Shown here: positions 1-5,165 of the stretch, piece by piece
How the letters are laid out: each line of letters begins with the position of its first letter
How positions within the stretch are numbered: the first letter of the stretch is position 1
From: an uncultured Sphingomonadales bacterium
GTDB taxonomy: Bacteria; Pseudomonadota; Alphaproteobacteria; Sphingomonadales; Sphingomonadaceae
Length of the DNA stretch: 5,165 nt
Direction: 5' to 3'
NCBI GenBank assembly: GCA_937898525.1
Contig: CALCBC010000082.1
Coordinates: 1 to 5,165 of the forward strand
Position numbers and translations under genes: made by a program
Notes under the pieces: generated by a model
Told to the model about the DNA's origin: nothing
What the model saw: only the letters and a program-made list of their open reading frames with translations
The model's database searches: none

Positions 1-321
1 TTCGAGAACATGGCCAGCGGCTACGGCGGCGTGGTCGTCGTCGCCTACTTCTCGGCGCTGTGCGACCTGCGCTTCACCGGCGCGCAGTATGCGCTGATCA
101 GCGCCGCGGCGAGCATCGTCGGCCGGGTGCTGACGGGGACCACTGCGGGCAGCCTGATCGAGGCGTTCGGCTACGTGAACTTCTACGTGCTGACGACAAT
201 CATCGCGCTGCCGGGCATCGTGCTGTTCTGGTGGATGATGCGCACAGGGCTCGTCGATGCGGCGATGGGCACCGCCGGGTCGGTCGGCGAGGGCGACGCG
301 AGGGCAGAGCCGGGCGGCTAG
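1..321 (+). CDS. AmpG-like MFS transporter, C-terminal part
   Basis: This is the last 106 codons of a gene that enters from the left edge, open from base 1 and ending with TAG at 319-321. The fragment begins FENMASGYGG and has hydrophobic stretches at about residues 10-21, 30-53 and 59-80 of the fragment, the last ending in the WWMM segment. A polar, Gly/Ala/Glu-rich tail of about 25 residues follows, probably cytoplasmic. The pattern FEN..SG.G...VAY.S.LC...(F/Y)T..QYAL.SA....R resembles the C-terminal half of AmpG-type muropeptide permeases of the major facilitator superfamily. These import anhydro-muropeptides across the inner membrane during cell-wall recycling. The family call is from remembered motif similarity. 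The exact substrate is inferred and the N-terminal half is not visible. The ATG at base 10 is internal, not the start. The gene converges on folC with no gap. Confidence 0.72.
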   Translation, partial: FENMASGYGGVVVVAYFSALCDLRFTGAQYALISAAASIVGRVLTGTTAGSLIEAFGYVNFYVLTTIIALPGIVLFWWMMRTGLVDAAMGTAGSVGEGDARAEPGG

Positions 322-1610
322 TCCGGAATTTCGCCGTTCGCGGCGAGGACCTTGCCGGCGAGGTAGAGCGAGCCCGCGATCAGCACCGGCAGCCCGTCGT
401 CGGGCAGGCCGCGCAGGGCGTCGGCAACATCGCTGGCCCAGAACGCACCGGGAAAGGCTTCAGCGCCGTGACTCTCGCTGCCCTCGATCGGCACCGCGGT
501 GACGCTGGCGAGCCGGCCCTCGAGCGGGTCGATGATCGCCGCCGGGTAGCGGTTGGCGAGCATGCCGATGACGAGGTGCAGCCTCTGCCCGGCGAAGTGC
601 CGGCCGATCGCGAGCCCGGCGTCGGCGTTGTGCCCGCCGTCGAGCCAGACCTCGCGGCCCGGGGCGAGCGCGGTCAGCGGACCGGCGCCGAGCAATTGAA
701 GCCGCGCAGGCCAGCGGGCTGAGCGGATTCCTTCGGCCATCGCGGCGGGCGAGACGGTCACGCGATCCTGGTGGCGCAGCATGGCGACCGCCAGTGCGGC
801 GTTGTCGCCCTGGTGGCGGCCGGGAAGCTGCGGAAGCGGCAGGCTGAGCTCGCCGTGCCGGTCGCGGTACGCGATGCCCTCGCCGACCTCGGCCCACCAG
901 TCGCGCCCGCGCATGTGGAGCGGCGCGCCGGCGAGCCCGGCGCGCAGCACGATCTCGGCCTCGACCTCCTCGGCGTAGCCCTGCGTCACCAGCGGTGAGC
1001 CCGGGCGGGCAATGCCGGCCTTCTCGAAGGCGATGCGGCGCATTGGGTCTTCGGGGACGTCATCCTCGGGTACCAGGAGGAACGCCTCGTGGTCGATTCC
1101 GAGCGTGGCGATGCCGCACGCGGCCGGCTGCTCGAGCACGTTGGTCGCGTCGAACCGGCCACCGAGGCCGACTTCGATCACGCAGGCGTCGGCCGGGTGA
1201 CGCGCGAAGGCGAGGAAGGTGGCGGCCGTGGTGACTTCGAAGAAGCTCGGCCCGAGCGCTTCGCCGATGTCGAGCACTTCCTTCAGCAACGCGGCCAGCT
1301 CGGCATCGGAGATCAACTGCCCGGCGATGCGGATGCGCTCGTTGTAGCGCACGAGGTGCGGCTTGATCGCCGCGTGAACCGTGAGCCCCTCGGCCTCCAG
1401 CATCGCTCGCAGGTAGGCGCAGGTCGAGCCCTTGCCGTTGGTCCCGGCAACGTGAAACGTCGGGGGCAGCCGCTTCTGCGGGTCGCCAAGCAGCGCGAGC
1501 AGCTGGCGGATCACCTCGAGCCCGAGACGCCCCTGCGGCAGCGACAGCGCGGCCAGCCGGTTGAGCTGCGCCTGGACCGCGGGGTCCTCGGAAGCGGCGA
1601 AATCCTTCAA
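318..1610 (-). CDS. folC: Bifunctional folylpolyglutamate synthase / dihydrofolate synthase FolC
   Basis: This 430-residue Mur-ligase-family enzyme adds glutamate to dihydropteroate and to reduced folates, using ATP, in the cytoplasm. Visible landmarks are the P-loop GTNGKGST (56-63), VRYNERI (87-93), the EVGLGGRFDATN segment (146-157), the Mg/ATP-region LGIDHE (170-175), FEKAGIA (195-201), GRHQGDNAALA (264-274), WPARLQ (300-305) and the C-terminal-domain LDGGHN (323-328). Length is normal for the family. The start is a TTG at 1608-1610: an in-frame TAG lies 15 nt upstream with no other start between, and AGAAGGA sits 7 nt before the TTG. Two local oddities are visible. The usual TSPHL reads IKPHL (82-86), and the loop after LGIDHEAFL carries an acidic LVPEDDVPEDP stretch. 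folC is last in the operon, 188 bp after accD, and its stop overlaps that of the convergent transporter gene. Confidence 0.95.
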   Translation of the reverse strand: MKDFAASEDPAVQAQLNRLAALSLPQGRLGLEVIRQLLALLGDPQKRLPPTFHVAGTNGKGSTCAYLRAMLEAEGLTVHAAIKPHLVRYNERIRIAGQLISDAELAALLKEVLDIGEALGPSFFEVTTAATFLAFARHPADACVIEVGLGGRFDATNVLEQPAACGIATLGIDHEAFLLVPEDDVPEDPMRRIAFEKAGIARPGSPLVTQGYAEEVEAEIVLRAGLAGAPLHMRGRDWWAEVGEGIAYRDRHGELSLPLPQLPGRHQGDNAALAVAMLRHQDRVTVSPAAMAEGIRSARWPARLQLLGAGPLTALAPGREVWLDGGHNADAGLAIGRHFAGQRLHLVIGMLANRYPAAIIDPLEGRLASVTAVPIEGSESHGAEAFPGAFWASDVADALRGLPDDGLPVLIAGSLYLAGKVLAANGEIPD

Positions 1611-1617
1611 CGTCGTT

Positions 1618-1624
1618 TCCTTCT
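1618..1624 (-). promoter_or_regulatory. Ribosome binding site of folC, supporting a TTG start
   Basis: On the minus strand this reads AGAAGGA, complementary to the 16S rRNA 3' end, and lies 7 nt before the TTG at 1608-1610. It overlaps the in-frame TAG stop (1623-1625) that closes the frame upstream. Together these leave TTG as the only sensible start. The site begins only 5 bp after the palindromic element at 1630-1770 ends, so folding of that element in the mRNA could affect access to it (inference). Confidence 0.8.
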
Positions 1625-1629
1625 AGGGA

Positions 1630-1770
1630 TTCACGCGGAGACGCGGAGGGTTGATCCTGGCGGCGGAGCCGCTTCCGAATCCGGTATATGGCAGCCCGTC
1701 GCAGCGTGGCAGTCTCGAGACGGCTTCGCCGCAAGTGCATTCTCTCTGCGTCTCCGCGTCTCCGCGTGAA
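1630..1770. repeat. 141-bp palindromic intergenic element with 19-bp perfect inverted ends (MITE/REP-like)
   Basis: The left end TTCACGCGGAGACGCGGAG (1630-1648) is exactly the reverse complement of 1752-1770. Each arm is built of an 8-bp tandem unit: ACGCGGAG twice on the left (1633-1648), and CTCCGCGT twice on the right preceded by a degenerate copy CTCTGCGT (1744-1751). Inside, CGGCGGAGCCG (1661-1671) and CGGCTTCGCCG (1721-1731) form a second inverted pair with 10 of 11 positions complementary. The element fills most of the 188-bp gap between accD and folC and has no credible ORF. It resembles short non-autonomous intergenic repeats that spread in sphingomonad-type genomes, although no second copy is in the window. 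No clear target-site duplication is visible at its edges. In the accD-folC transcript it could fold into a long stem. Confidence 0.75.
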
Positions 1771-1798
1771 CAGAACGTTCTCAAACCCGCCGCAAGAA

Positions 1799-2647
1799 CT
1801 ACGCTGCCTGCGCCGGAGCCAGGTAGTCGAGCAGCTTGGCCAGCGTCGGCTTCAGGTCTTTCCGGTGGACGACCATGTCGACCATGCCGTGCTTGTGCAG
1901 GTACTCGGCGCGCTGGAAGCCGTCAGGGAGCTGGGCGCGGATCGTTTCCTGGATCACCCGCTGGCCGGCGAAGCCGATCAGCGCGCCGGGTTCGGCGATG
2001 TGCACGTCGCCGAGCATCGCGTAGCTGGCGGTGACGCCGCCCGTTGTCGGGTCGGCCAGCACGACGATGTAGGGCAGGCCGGCTTCCTTCAGGCGGCGGG
2101 TCATCACGGTCGCCTTGGGCATCTGCATCAGCGAGAGGATGCCTTCCTGCATCCGCGCGCCGCCCGCGGCGGTAACCACGACGTAGCCGCAGCGCTCCTC
2201 CAACGCGCGCGCGGCGCCGGCGCAGAACGCCTCGCCGACCGCCATGCCCATCGAGCCGGCCATGAAGTTGAAGTCCTGTACGCCGAGGACGGCCGGCCTG
2301 CCCTCGATCGTGCCGACGCCGACCTGGAAGGCGTCCCTGTGCGACGTCGCCGTGCGTGCCTGCTTGAGGCGGTCGGTATACTTCTTGGCGTCGCGGAACT
2401 TGAGCGGATCTTCGCGGACCTCGGGCTCGGGCAGCAGCGCGTAGCCCTCGTCGAGGAGCTGGGCGAGCCGCGCGTCGGCGCCGATGCGGCCGTGGTGTTC
2501 GCACTTCGGGCACACCGAGAGGTTGGCCTCGAACTCGCGCGAGAAGATCATCTCCTGGCAGCGCGGGCACTTGACCCACAGGTTCTCGGGCGTTTCGCGC
2601 TTGTTGCCGAACGGCAGCGCGTTGCGGACGCGGGTAAGCCAGCTCAT
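1799..2647 (-). CDS. accD: Acetyl-CoA carboxylase carboxyltransferase subunit beta
   Basis: This 282-residue protein is the beta half of the carboxyltransferase that moves CO2 from biotin on BCCP to acetyl-CoA, making malonyl-CoA for fatty acid synthesis. It works as an alpha2beta2 complex with AccA, which is not in this window. The N-terminal zinc ribbon is complete: CPRC (27-30) and CPKC (46-49). The crotonase-like carboxyltransferase core shows FMAGSMG (128-134), GGARMQEG (162-169), DPTTGGV (199-205) and a GALIGFAG segment near the C-terminus. Length is typical for alphaproteobacterial AccD. The ATG at 2645-2647 overlaps the trpA stop as ATGA, with AAGGCAGG a few bases upstream inside trpA, so translation is probably coupled to trpA. 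The frame stays open further upstream, antisense-like across trpA, but the MSWLTRVRNALPF start is the family's normal beginning. Confidence 0.97.
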   Translation of the reverse strand: MSWLTRVRNALPFGNKRETPENLWVKCPRCQEMIFSREFEANLSVCPKCEHHGRIGADARLAQLLDEGYALLPEPEVREDPLKFRDAKKYTDRLKQARTATSHRDAFQVGVGTIEGRPAVLGVQDFNFMAGSMGMAVGEAFCAGAARALEERCGYVVVTAAGGARMQEGILSLMQMPKATVMTRRLKEAGLPYIVVLADPTTGGVTASYAMLGDVHIAEPGALIGFAGQRVIQETIRAQLPDGFQRAEYLHKHGMVDMVVHRKDLKPTLAKLLDYLAPAQAA

Positions 2648-3435
2648 GCGGCCTGCCTTTCGGCCGAATGGACCGCCGCTGCAAGCTCGGATGTGAGCCG
2701 GCGCAAGGGCTCGGGGGCGTCCTCGCCGTGCGCGCCGACCAGCTCGACCAGCGCCGAGCCGACCACCACGCCGTCCGCGACGCGGGCGATTTCGGCCGCC
2801 TGCTCGGGCGTGCGCACGCCGAAGCCGACCGCGACGGGAAGGTCGGTCGACTGCTTGATGCGGCAGACGTTCTGCTCGATCGAGGCAATCTGCGCCTGCT
2901 GCTTGCCGGTGATGCCCGCGACCGAGACGTAATAGAGGAAGCCCGATGAGCCCGCGAGGACGGCCGGGAGCCGGGCGACGTCGGTCGTCGGGGTGGCGAG
3001 GCGGATCGGGTCGACCCCGACGGCGCGCAGCGCCGGACCGAGCGCATCGTCCTCCTCGGGCGGGAGGTCGACGCAGATCACCCCGTCGACGCCGCAGCCC
3101 TTGCATTCGCCGGCGAACCATTCGGGCCCGCGGCGCAGCATCGGGTTGGCATAGCCCATCAGTACCAGCGGCACGTCCGGGTGGCGCTGGCGGAACTCGT
3201 CGGCGATCAGCAGCACCTCGCGCGTGGTCGTGCCCTTGCCGAGGCTGCGCAGGTTGGCCGCCTGGATCGCCGGCCCATCGGCCATCGGATCGGTGAACGG
3301 CATGCCGAGCTCGATCACGTCGGCGCCGCCGGCGACGAGCGCGTCGAGATTGGCCGCGGTGTCGCCGTCGCCTGCTGTGATGAAGCAGACGAGCGCGGGG
3401 CGGCCTTTGGCGAAAGCGGTGGAGAGGCGGGTCAT
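2644..3435 (-). CDS. trpA: Tryptophan synthase alpha subunit
   Basis: This 263-residue TIM-barrel enzyme cleaves indole-3-glycerol phosphate to indole and glyceraldehyde 3-phosphate, passing indole through a tunnel to TrpB in the alpha2beta2 complex. The catalytic pair is present: Glu42 in VIELGMPF and Asp53 in DPMADGP, matching Glu49 and Asp60 of the enterobacterial enzyme. Other family signatures are MGYANP (93-98), YYVSVAGITG (168-177) and the phosphate-binding GFGV (204-207) and GSAL (226-229). The length is normal. The ATG at 3433-3435 shares its first A with the TAA of the small membrane-protein gene (TAATG), and the stop overlaps accD (ATGA). A purine-rich AAAGGCGAG about 8 nt upstream can serve as the ribosome binding site. 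The gene looks intact and functional. Confidence 0.97.
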   Translation of the reverse strand: MTRLSTAFAKGRPALVCFITAGDGDTAANLDALVAGGADVIELGMPFTDPMADGPAIQAANLRSLGKGTTTREVLLIADEFRQRHPDVPLVLMGYANPMLRRGPEWFAGECKGCGVDGVICVDLPPEEDDALGPALRAVGVDPIRLATPTTDVARLPAVLAGSSGFLYYVSVAGITGKQQAQIASIEQNVCRIKQSTDLPVAVGFGVRTPEQAAEIARVADGVVVGSALVELVGAHGEDAPEPLRRLTSELAAAVHSAERQAA

Positions 3436-3662
3436 TACTCGAACTCGCCTTTGGTTTTGAACGCGAGAGAAGCCAACGGAAACGCTACGGCAAACCAGAC
3501 GGCGCGGAAGAATGCGTCCTCATAGTCGACGGTGTCTTTGAACAGCGCATCCCAGACCACGCCAACGATTGCGGCAACAGTGAAGCTGACTGGAATCAAG
3601 CGAAACGCTTCGGGCCGCGTCCTTCGCCTCCACCTTATTTCATTATTTGTGCTGTCGCTCAC
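3435..3662 (-). CDS. Small predicted two-helix membrane protein between trpB and trpA
   Basis: I do not recognise this 75-residue product. It starts at GTG (3660-3662), overlapping the trpB stop as GTGA, and ends with TAA overlapping the trpA start as TAATG. Both junctions therefore look translationally coupled. Residues 11-16 (WRRRTR) are strongly basic. Hydrophobic stretches at about 23-41 and 51-68 are separated by an acidic loop (KDTVDYEDA), and the tail is KTKGEFE. By the positive-inside rule this predicts an inner-membrane hairpin with both ends in the cytoplasm. No catalytic motif or cysteine is visible, and there is no in-frame ATG near the start. G+C is about 55% by hand count of 3441-3660, against about 68% in a sampled stretch of trpB, with an AT-rich patch at 3631-3650. 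It may be a lineage-specific insertion or horizontally acquired gene. A role in tryptophan synthesis is not shown by the sequence. Confidence 0.7.
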   Translation of the reverse strand: MSDSTNNEIRWRRRTRPEAFRLIPVSFTVAAIVGVVWDALFKDTVDYEDAFFRAVWFAVAFPLASLAFKTKGEFE

Positions 3663-4873
3663 AGCTTCACCCCCAGGTGCTCCGCCACCGTGAAGATGTC
3701 CTTGTCGCCCCGGCCCGAGACGTTGACGAGGATGCGCTGATCCTTGCCGTAGTCGTTCGCGACCTTGGGCAGCGCGGCGAGGGCGTGGGCGCTTTCGAGG
3801 GCGGGAATGATGCCCTCGAGCTGGCTGCACAGCTGGAACGCCTCGAGCGCCTCGGCGTCGGTGATCGGCACGTACTTCACGCGGCCGCTCTCGTGCAGCC
3901 ACGAGTGCTCGGGGCCGATGCCCGGGTAGTCGAGGCCCGCCGAGATCGAGTGGGCCTCGGTGATCTGGCCGTCCTCGTCCTGCAGCAGGTAAGTCTTGTT
4001 GCCGTGGAGCACGCCGGGCGCGCCGCCGGTCAGGCTGGCAGCGTGCTGGCCGGTGTCGATGCCGTGGCCGGCCGCCTCGACGCCGATCATCGCCACCTCG
4101 GGGTCGTCGAGGAACGGGTGGAACAGCCCGATCGCGTTCGAGCCGCCGCCGACCGCGGCGATCAGCAGGTCGGGCAGGGCGCCGGTGCGCTCGAGCATCT
4201 GCGCGCGCGCTTCCGTGCCGATCACGCTCTGGAAGTCGCGCACCAGCTCGGGATAGGGGTGCGGGCCGGCCGCGGTGCCGATGATGTAGAAGGTGTCGTG
4301 GACGTTGGCGACCCAGTCGCGCAGCGCCTCGTTCATCGCGTCCTTGAGCGTCTTCGAGCCGCTGGTCACCGGCACGACCTCGGCGCCGAGCAGCTTCATG
4401 CGGAACACGTTGGGCTTCTGCCGCTCGACGTCGGTCTCGCCCATGTAGATCACGCACGGGATGCCGAAGCGCGCGCAGACGGTGGCGGTGGCGACGCCGT
4501 GCTGGCCGGCCCCGGTCTCGGCGATGATCCGCGTCTTGCCCATGCGGATCGCCAGCAGGATCTGGCCGATGCAGTTGTTGATCTTGTGCGCGCCGGTGTG
4601 GTTGAGCTCCTCGCGCTTGAACCAGATCTCGGCGCCCCCGAAATGCCGGGTCAGCCGCTCGGCGAAGTACAGCGGGCTCGGGCGACCGACGTAGTGGGTC
4701 AGCAGGCCTTCGAACTCTTCCCTGAACGCCGGGTCCGCCTTGGCGGCGCGGTATTCCTTCTCGAGGTCGAGGATCAGCGGCATCAGCGTTTCGGCGACGT
4801 AGCGGCCGCCGAACTGGCCGAAATGCCCGCGCTCGTCGGGCTGGTTGCGGAAGGTGTTGGGCTGCGCGTTCAT
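3659..4873 (-). CDS. trpB: Tryptophan synthase beta subunit
   Basis: This 404-residue fold-type II PLP enzyme condenses indole with L-serine to give L-tryptophan. It is the partner of TrpA. The PLP-binding lysine is Lys97 in NHTGAHKINN (91-100), matching Lys87 of Salmonella. The catalytic glutamate is Glu119 in AETGAGQHG (118-126), and the phosphate-binding loop GGGSNA is at 242-247. The N-terminal FGQFGGRYVAETLMP segment (18-32) is the classic start of the TrpB1 form, the one that pairs with TrpA. Length is normal. The ATG at 4871-4873 is preceded by a modest GGCAGG ribosome binding site. The gene is the first of the minus-strand operon visible here, and a divergent intergenic region lies upstream. 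Its TGA overlaps the GTG of the small membrane-protein gene. Confidence 0.98.
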   Translation of the reverse strand: MNAQPNTFRNQPDERGHFGQFGGRYVAETLMPLILDLEKEYRAAKADPAFREEFEGLLTHYVGRPSPLYFAERLTRHFGGAEIWFKREELNHTGAHKINNCIGQILLAIRMGKTRIIAETGAGQHGVATATVCARFGIPCVIYMGETDVERQKPNVFRMKLLGAEVVPVTSGSKTLKDAMNEALRDWVANVHDTFYIIGTAAGPHPYPELVRDFQSVIGTEARAQMLERTGALPDLLIAAVGGGSNAIGLFHPFLDDPEVAMIGVEAAGHGIDTGQHAASLTGGAPGVLHGNKTYLLQDEDGQITEAHSISAGLDYPGIGPEHSWLHESGRVKYVPITDAEALEAFQLCSQLEGIIPALESAHALAALPKVANDYGKDQRILVNVSGRGDKDIFTVAEHLGVKL

Positions 4874-4923
4874 GGCCTGCCGCCGCTTGGCAGAGCCTCC
4901 GGCGGCTGTCCAGCGGTCGCGCG

Positions 4924-4952
4924 CCCATAGGAATCATGTGGCGTCGTTGCAA
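4924..4952 (-). promoter_or_regulatory. Candidate sigma70-type promoter of the trpB operon
   Basis: On the minus strand TTGCAA (4952-4947) is followed after 17 nt by TATGGG (4929-4924). This gives 4 of 6 and 3 of 6 matches to TTGACA and TATAAT at ideal spacing. It would place the transcription start near 4917, with a leader of about 43 nt before trpB. The -35 hexamer lies inside the palindrome GTTGCAAC, which would make it easy to repress. The alternative TTGACG at about 4983-4978 lacks a good -10 at normal spacing. This is a reading by eye only. Confidence 0.35.
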
Positions 4953-4974
4953 CCCCCAGTTGCAGATGTGCAAC
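4946..4974. promoter_or_regulatory. Cluster of GTTGCA/TGCAAC half-sites, candidate operator
   Basis: The perfect 8-bp palindrome GTTGCAAC (4946-4953) is followed 5 bp later by a second perfect inverted repeat, GTTGCA-N4-TGCAAC (4959-4974). Four identical 6-bp half-sites thus fall within 29 bp, in the region between the divergent trpB and exported-protein genes. The first palindrome overlaps the candidate trpB -35 hexamer. The layout fits dimeric repressor or activator binding, perhaps at two sites whose centres are 17 bp apart. The regulator is unknown. A small RNA hairpin is a less likely reading, since the cluster is upstream of the inferred transcription start. Confidence 0.45.
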
Positions 4975-5091
4975 GCTCGTCAATGGATCGAATTTCGCCC
5001 CGGAATCACTGGTTTACACGACTCGGGCCGGGTCTTAGCGGCGCCGGTCCCTGCCGCAAGAAGCAGGCGATCTTGTCTTGGGAGAGGCAAG

Positions 5092-5098
5092 AAGGAGA
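5092..5098 (+). promoter_or_regulatory. Ribosome binding site of the exported-protein gene
   Basis: AAGGAGA at 5092-5098 is a near-ideal Shine-Dalgarno sequence, with GGAG ending 9 nt before the ATG at 5107. It decides the start of the gene that leaves the window. A weak possible promoter for this gene lies further up: TTTACA (5013-5018), with only a poor -10 (TAGCGG, 5036-5041) 17 nt later. I therefore do not list the promoter separately. Confidence 0.75.
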
Positions 5099-5106
5099 AG
5101 AGTTGA

Positions 5107-5165
5107 ATGCGTAAGTTTGTTCTCGCGCTGGCCGCTTCGGCTGCGTTCGCAACCCCCGCCATGGC
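5107..5165 (+). CDS. Exported protein, N-terminal signal peptide only (runs off the window)
   Basis: Nineteen complete codons from the ATG at 5107 run to the window end, plus two bases (GC) of an alanine codon. They encode MRKFVLALAASAAFATPAM(A). This is a textbook Sec signal peptide: a basic n-region (RK), a hydrophobic Ala/Leu core, and a TPAMA end that fits an A-X-A signal peptidase I site. The product is therefore exported to the periplasm or outer membrane. Many sphingomonad outer-membrane beta-barrel (opacity-type) proteins begin this way, but nothing of the mature protein is visible, so its function cannot be called. The gene is divergent from trpB and has a strong ribosome binding site. 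Confidence 0.75.
   Translation, partial: MRKFVLALAASAAFATPAM

Noticed and set aside
1630..1770. Reading the palindromic element as a simple Rho-independent terminator
   Set aside because: The arms are 103 bp apart and are followed by no T-run on either strand, so it does not have the form of an intrinsic terminator.
1688..2932. A 414-codon open frame on the plus strand antisense to accD and part of trpA
   Set aside because: Same cause as the trpB antisense frame. It crosses the accD/trpA boundary and begins within the palindromic repeat, with no recognisable domain.
3647..4930. A 427-codon open frame on the plus strand antisense to trpB
   Set aside because: High-G+C genes commonly leave long open antisense frames. 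The frame follows the opposite strand of an intact, motif-complete trpB and its translation shows no recognisable domain.
3663..4973. Minus-strand frame upstream of, and continuous with, the small membrane-protein gene, giving a 512-codon reading
   Set aside because: The first 437 or so codons are the out-of-frame shadow of trpB, rich in Arg/Pro/Ala low-complexity sequence. Only the last 75 codons, from the GTG at 3662, look like protein.
4874..4973. A possible trp attenuator leader peptide before trpB
   Set aside because: The minus-strand frame from about 4973 has a single Trp codon rather than a run. It has no stop before trpB and no following terminator hairpin with a T-run.
5050..5067. 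Small hairpin CCTGC-N8-GCAGG in the leader of the exported-protein gene
   Set aside because: A 5-bp stem with an 8-nt loop and no T-run is within chance expectation. It is neither a terminator nor a recognisable riboswitch.
4980..5162. A 60-codon minus-strand frame opposite the exported-protein start
   Set aside because: It lies antisense to a strong ribosome binding site and a clear signal peptide and has no supporting features of its own.

Overview
The window is a stretch of ordinary chromosome from a high-G+C alphaproteobacterium, most likely a member of the Sphingomonadales (Erythrobacter, Novosphingobium or Sphingomonas type). The evidence is the compact trpB-trpA-accD-folC order, the alphaproteobacterial style of the FolC and AccD proteins, G+C of about two thirds (sampled by hand), and a 141-bp intergenic palindrome whose ends are built from the CTCCGCGT-type 8-mer. 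That repeat style recalls sphingomonad intergenic repeats; this is from memory and was not searched. The genus cannot be fixed from the sequence alone.

Layout from left to right. Positions 1-321 (+) are the 3' end of an AmpG-like major facilitator transporter. It meets the end of folC head-on, and the two stop codons share the palindrome CTAG. On the minus strand, transcribed right to left, are trpB (3659-4873), a 75-residue predicted two-helix membrane protein (3435-3662), trpA (2644-3435), accD (1799-2647) and folC (318-1610). The first four are joined by stop/start overlaps (GTGA, TAATG, ATGA) and look translationally coupled. folC is separated from accD by 188 bp, most of it the 141-bp palindromic repeat, and starts at a TTG with a strong Shine-Dalgarno sequence. 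The region 4874-5106 is a divergent promoter region with a cluster of GTTGCA half-sites. At 5107 a gene for an exported protein begins on the plus strand, and only its signal peptide is in the window.

The operon joins the last two steps of tryptophan synthesis (TrpA/TrpB) to the carboxyltransferase beta subunit of acetyl-CoA carboxylase and to folylpolyglutamate/dihydrofolate synthase. This mix of unrelated housekeeping functions is a known, conserved alphaproteobacterial arrangement. Three things depart from the plain pattern: the small lower-G+C membrane-protein gene wedged between the two tryptophan synthase subunit genes, the palindromic element inside the operon before folC, and the absence of trpF directly upstream of trpB, where a divergent exported-protein gene sits instead. 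I see no rRNA, tRNA, CRISPR, transposase or defence system, and nothing that amounts to a clearly new multi-gene system.
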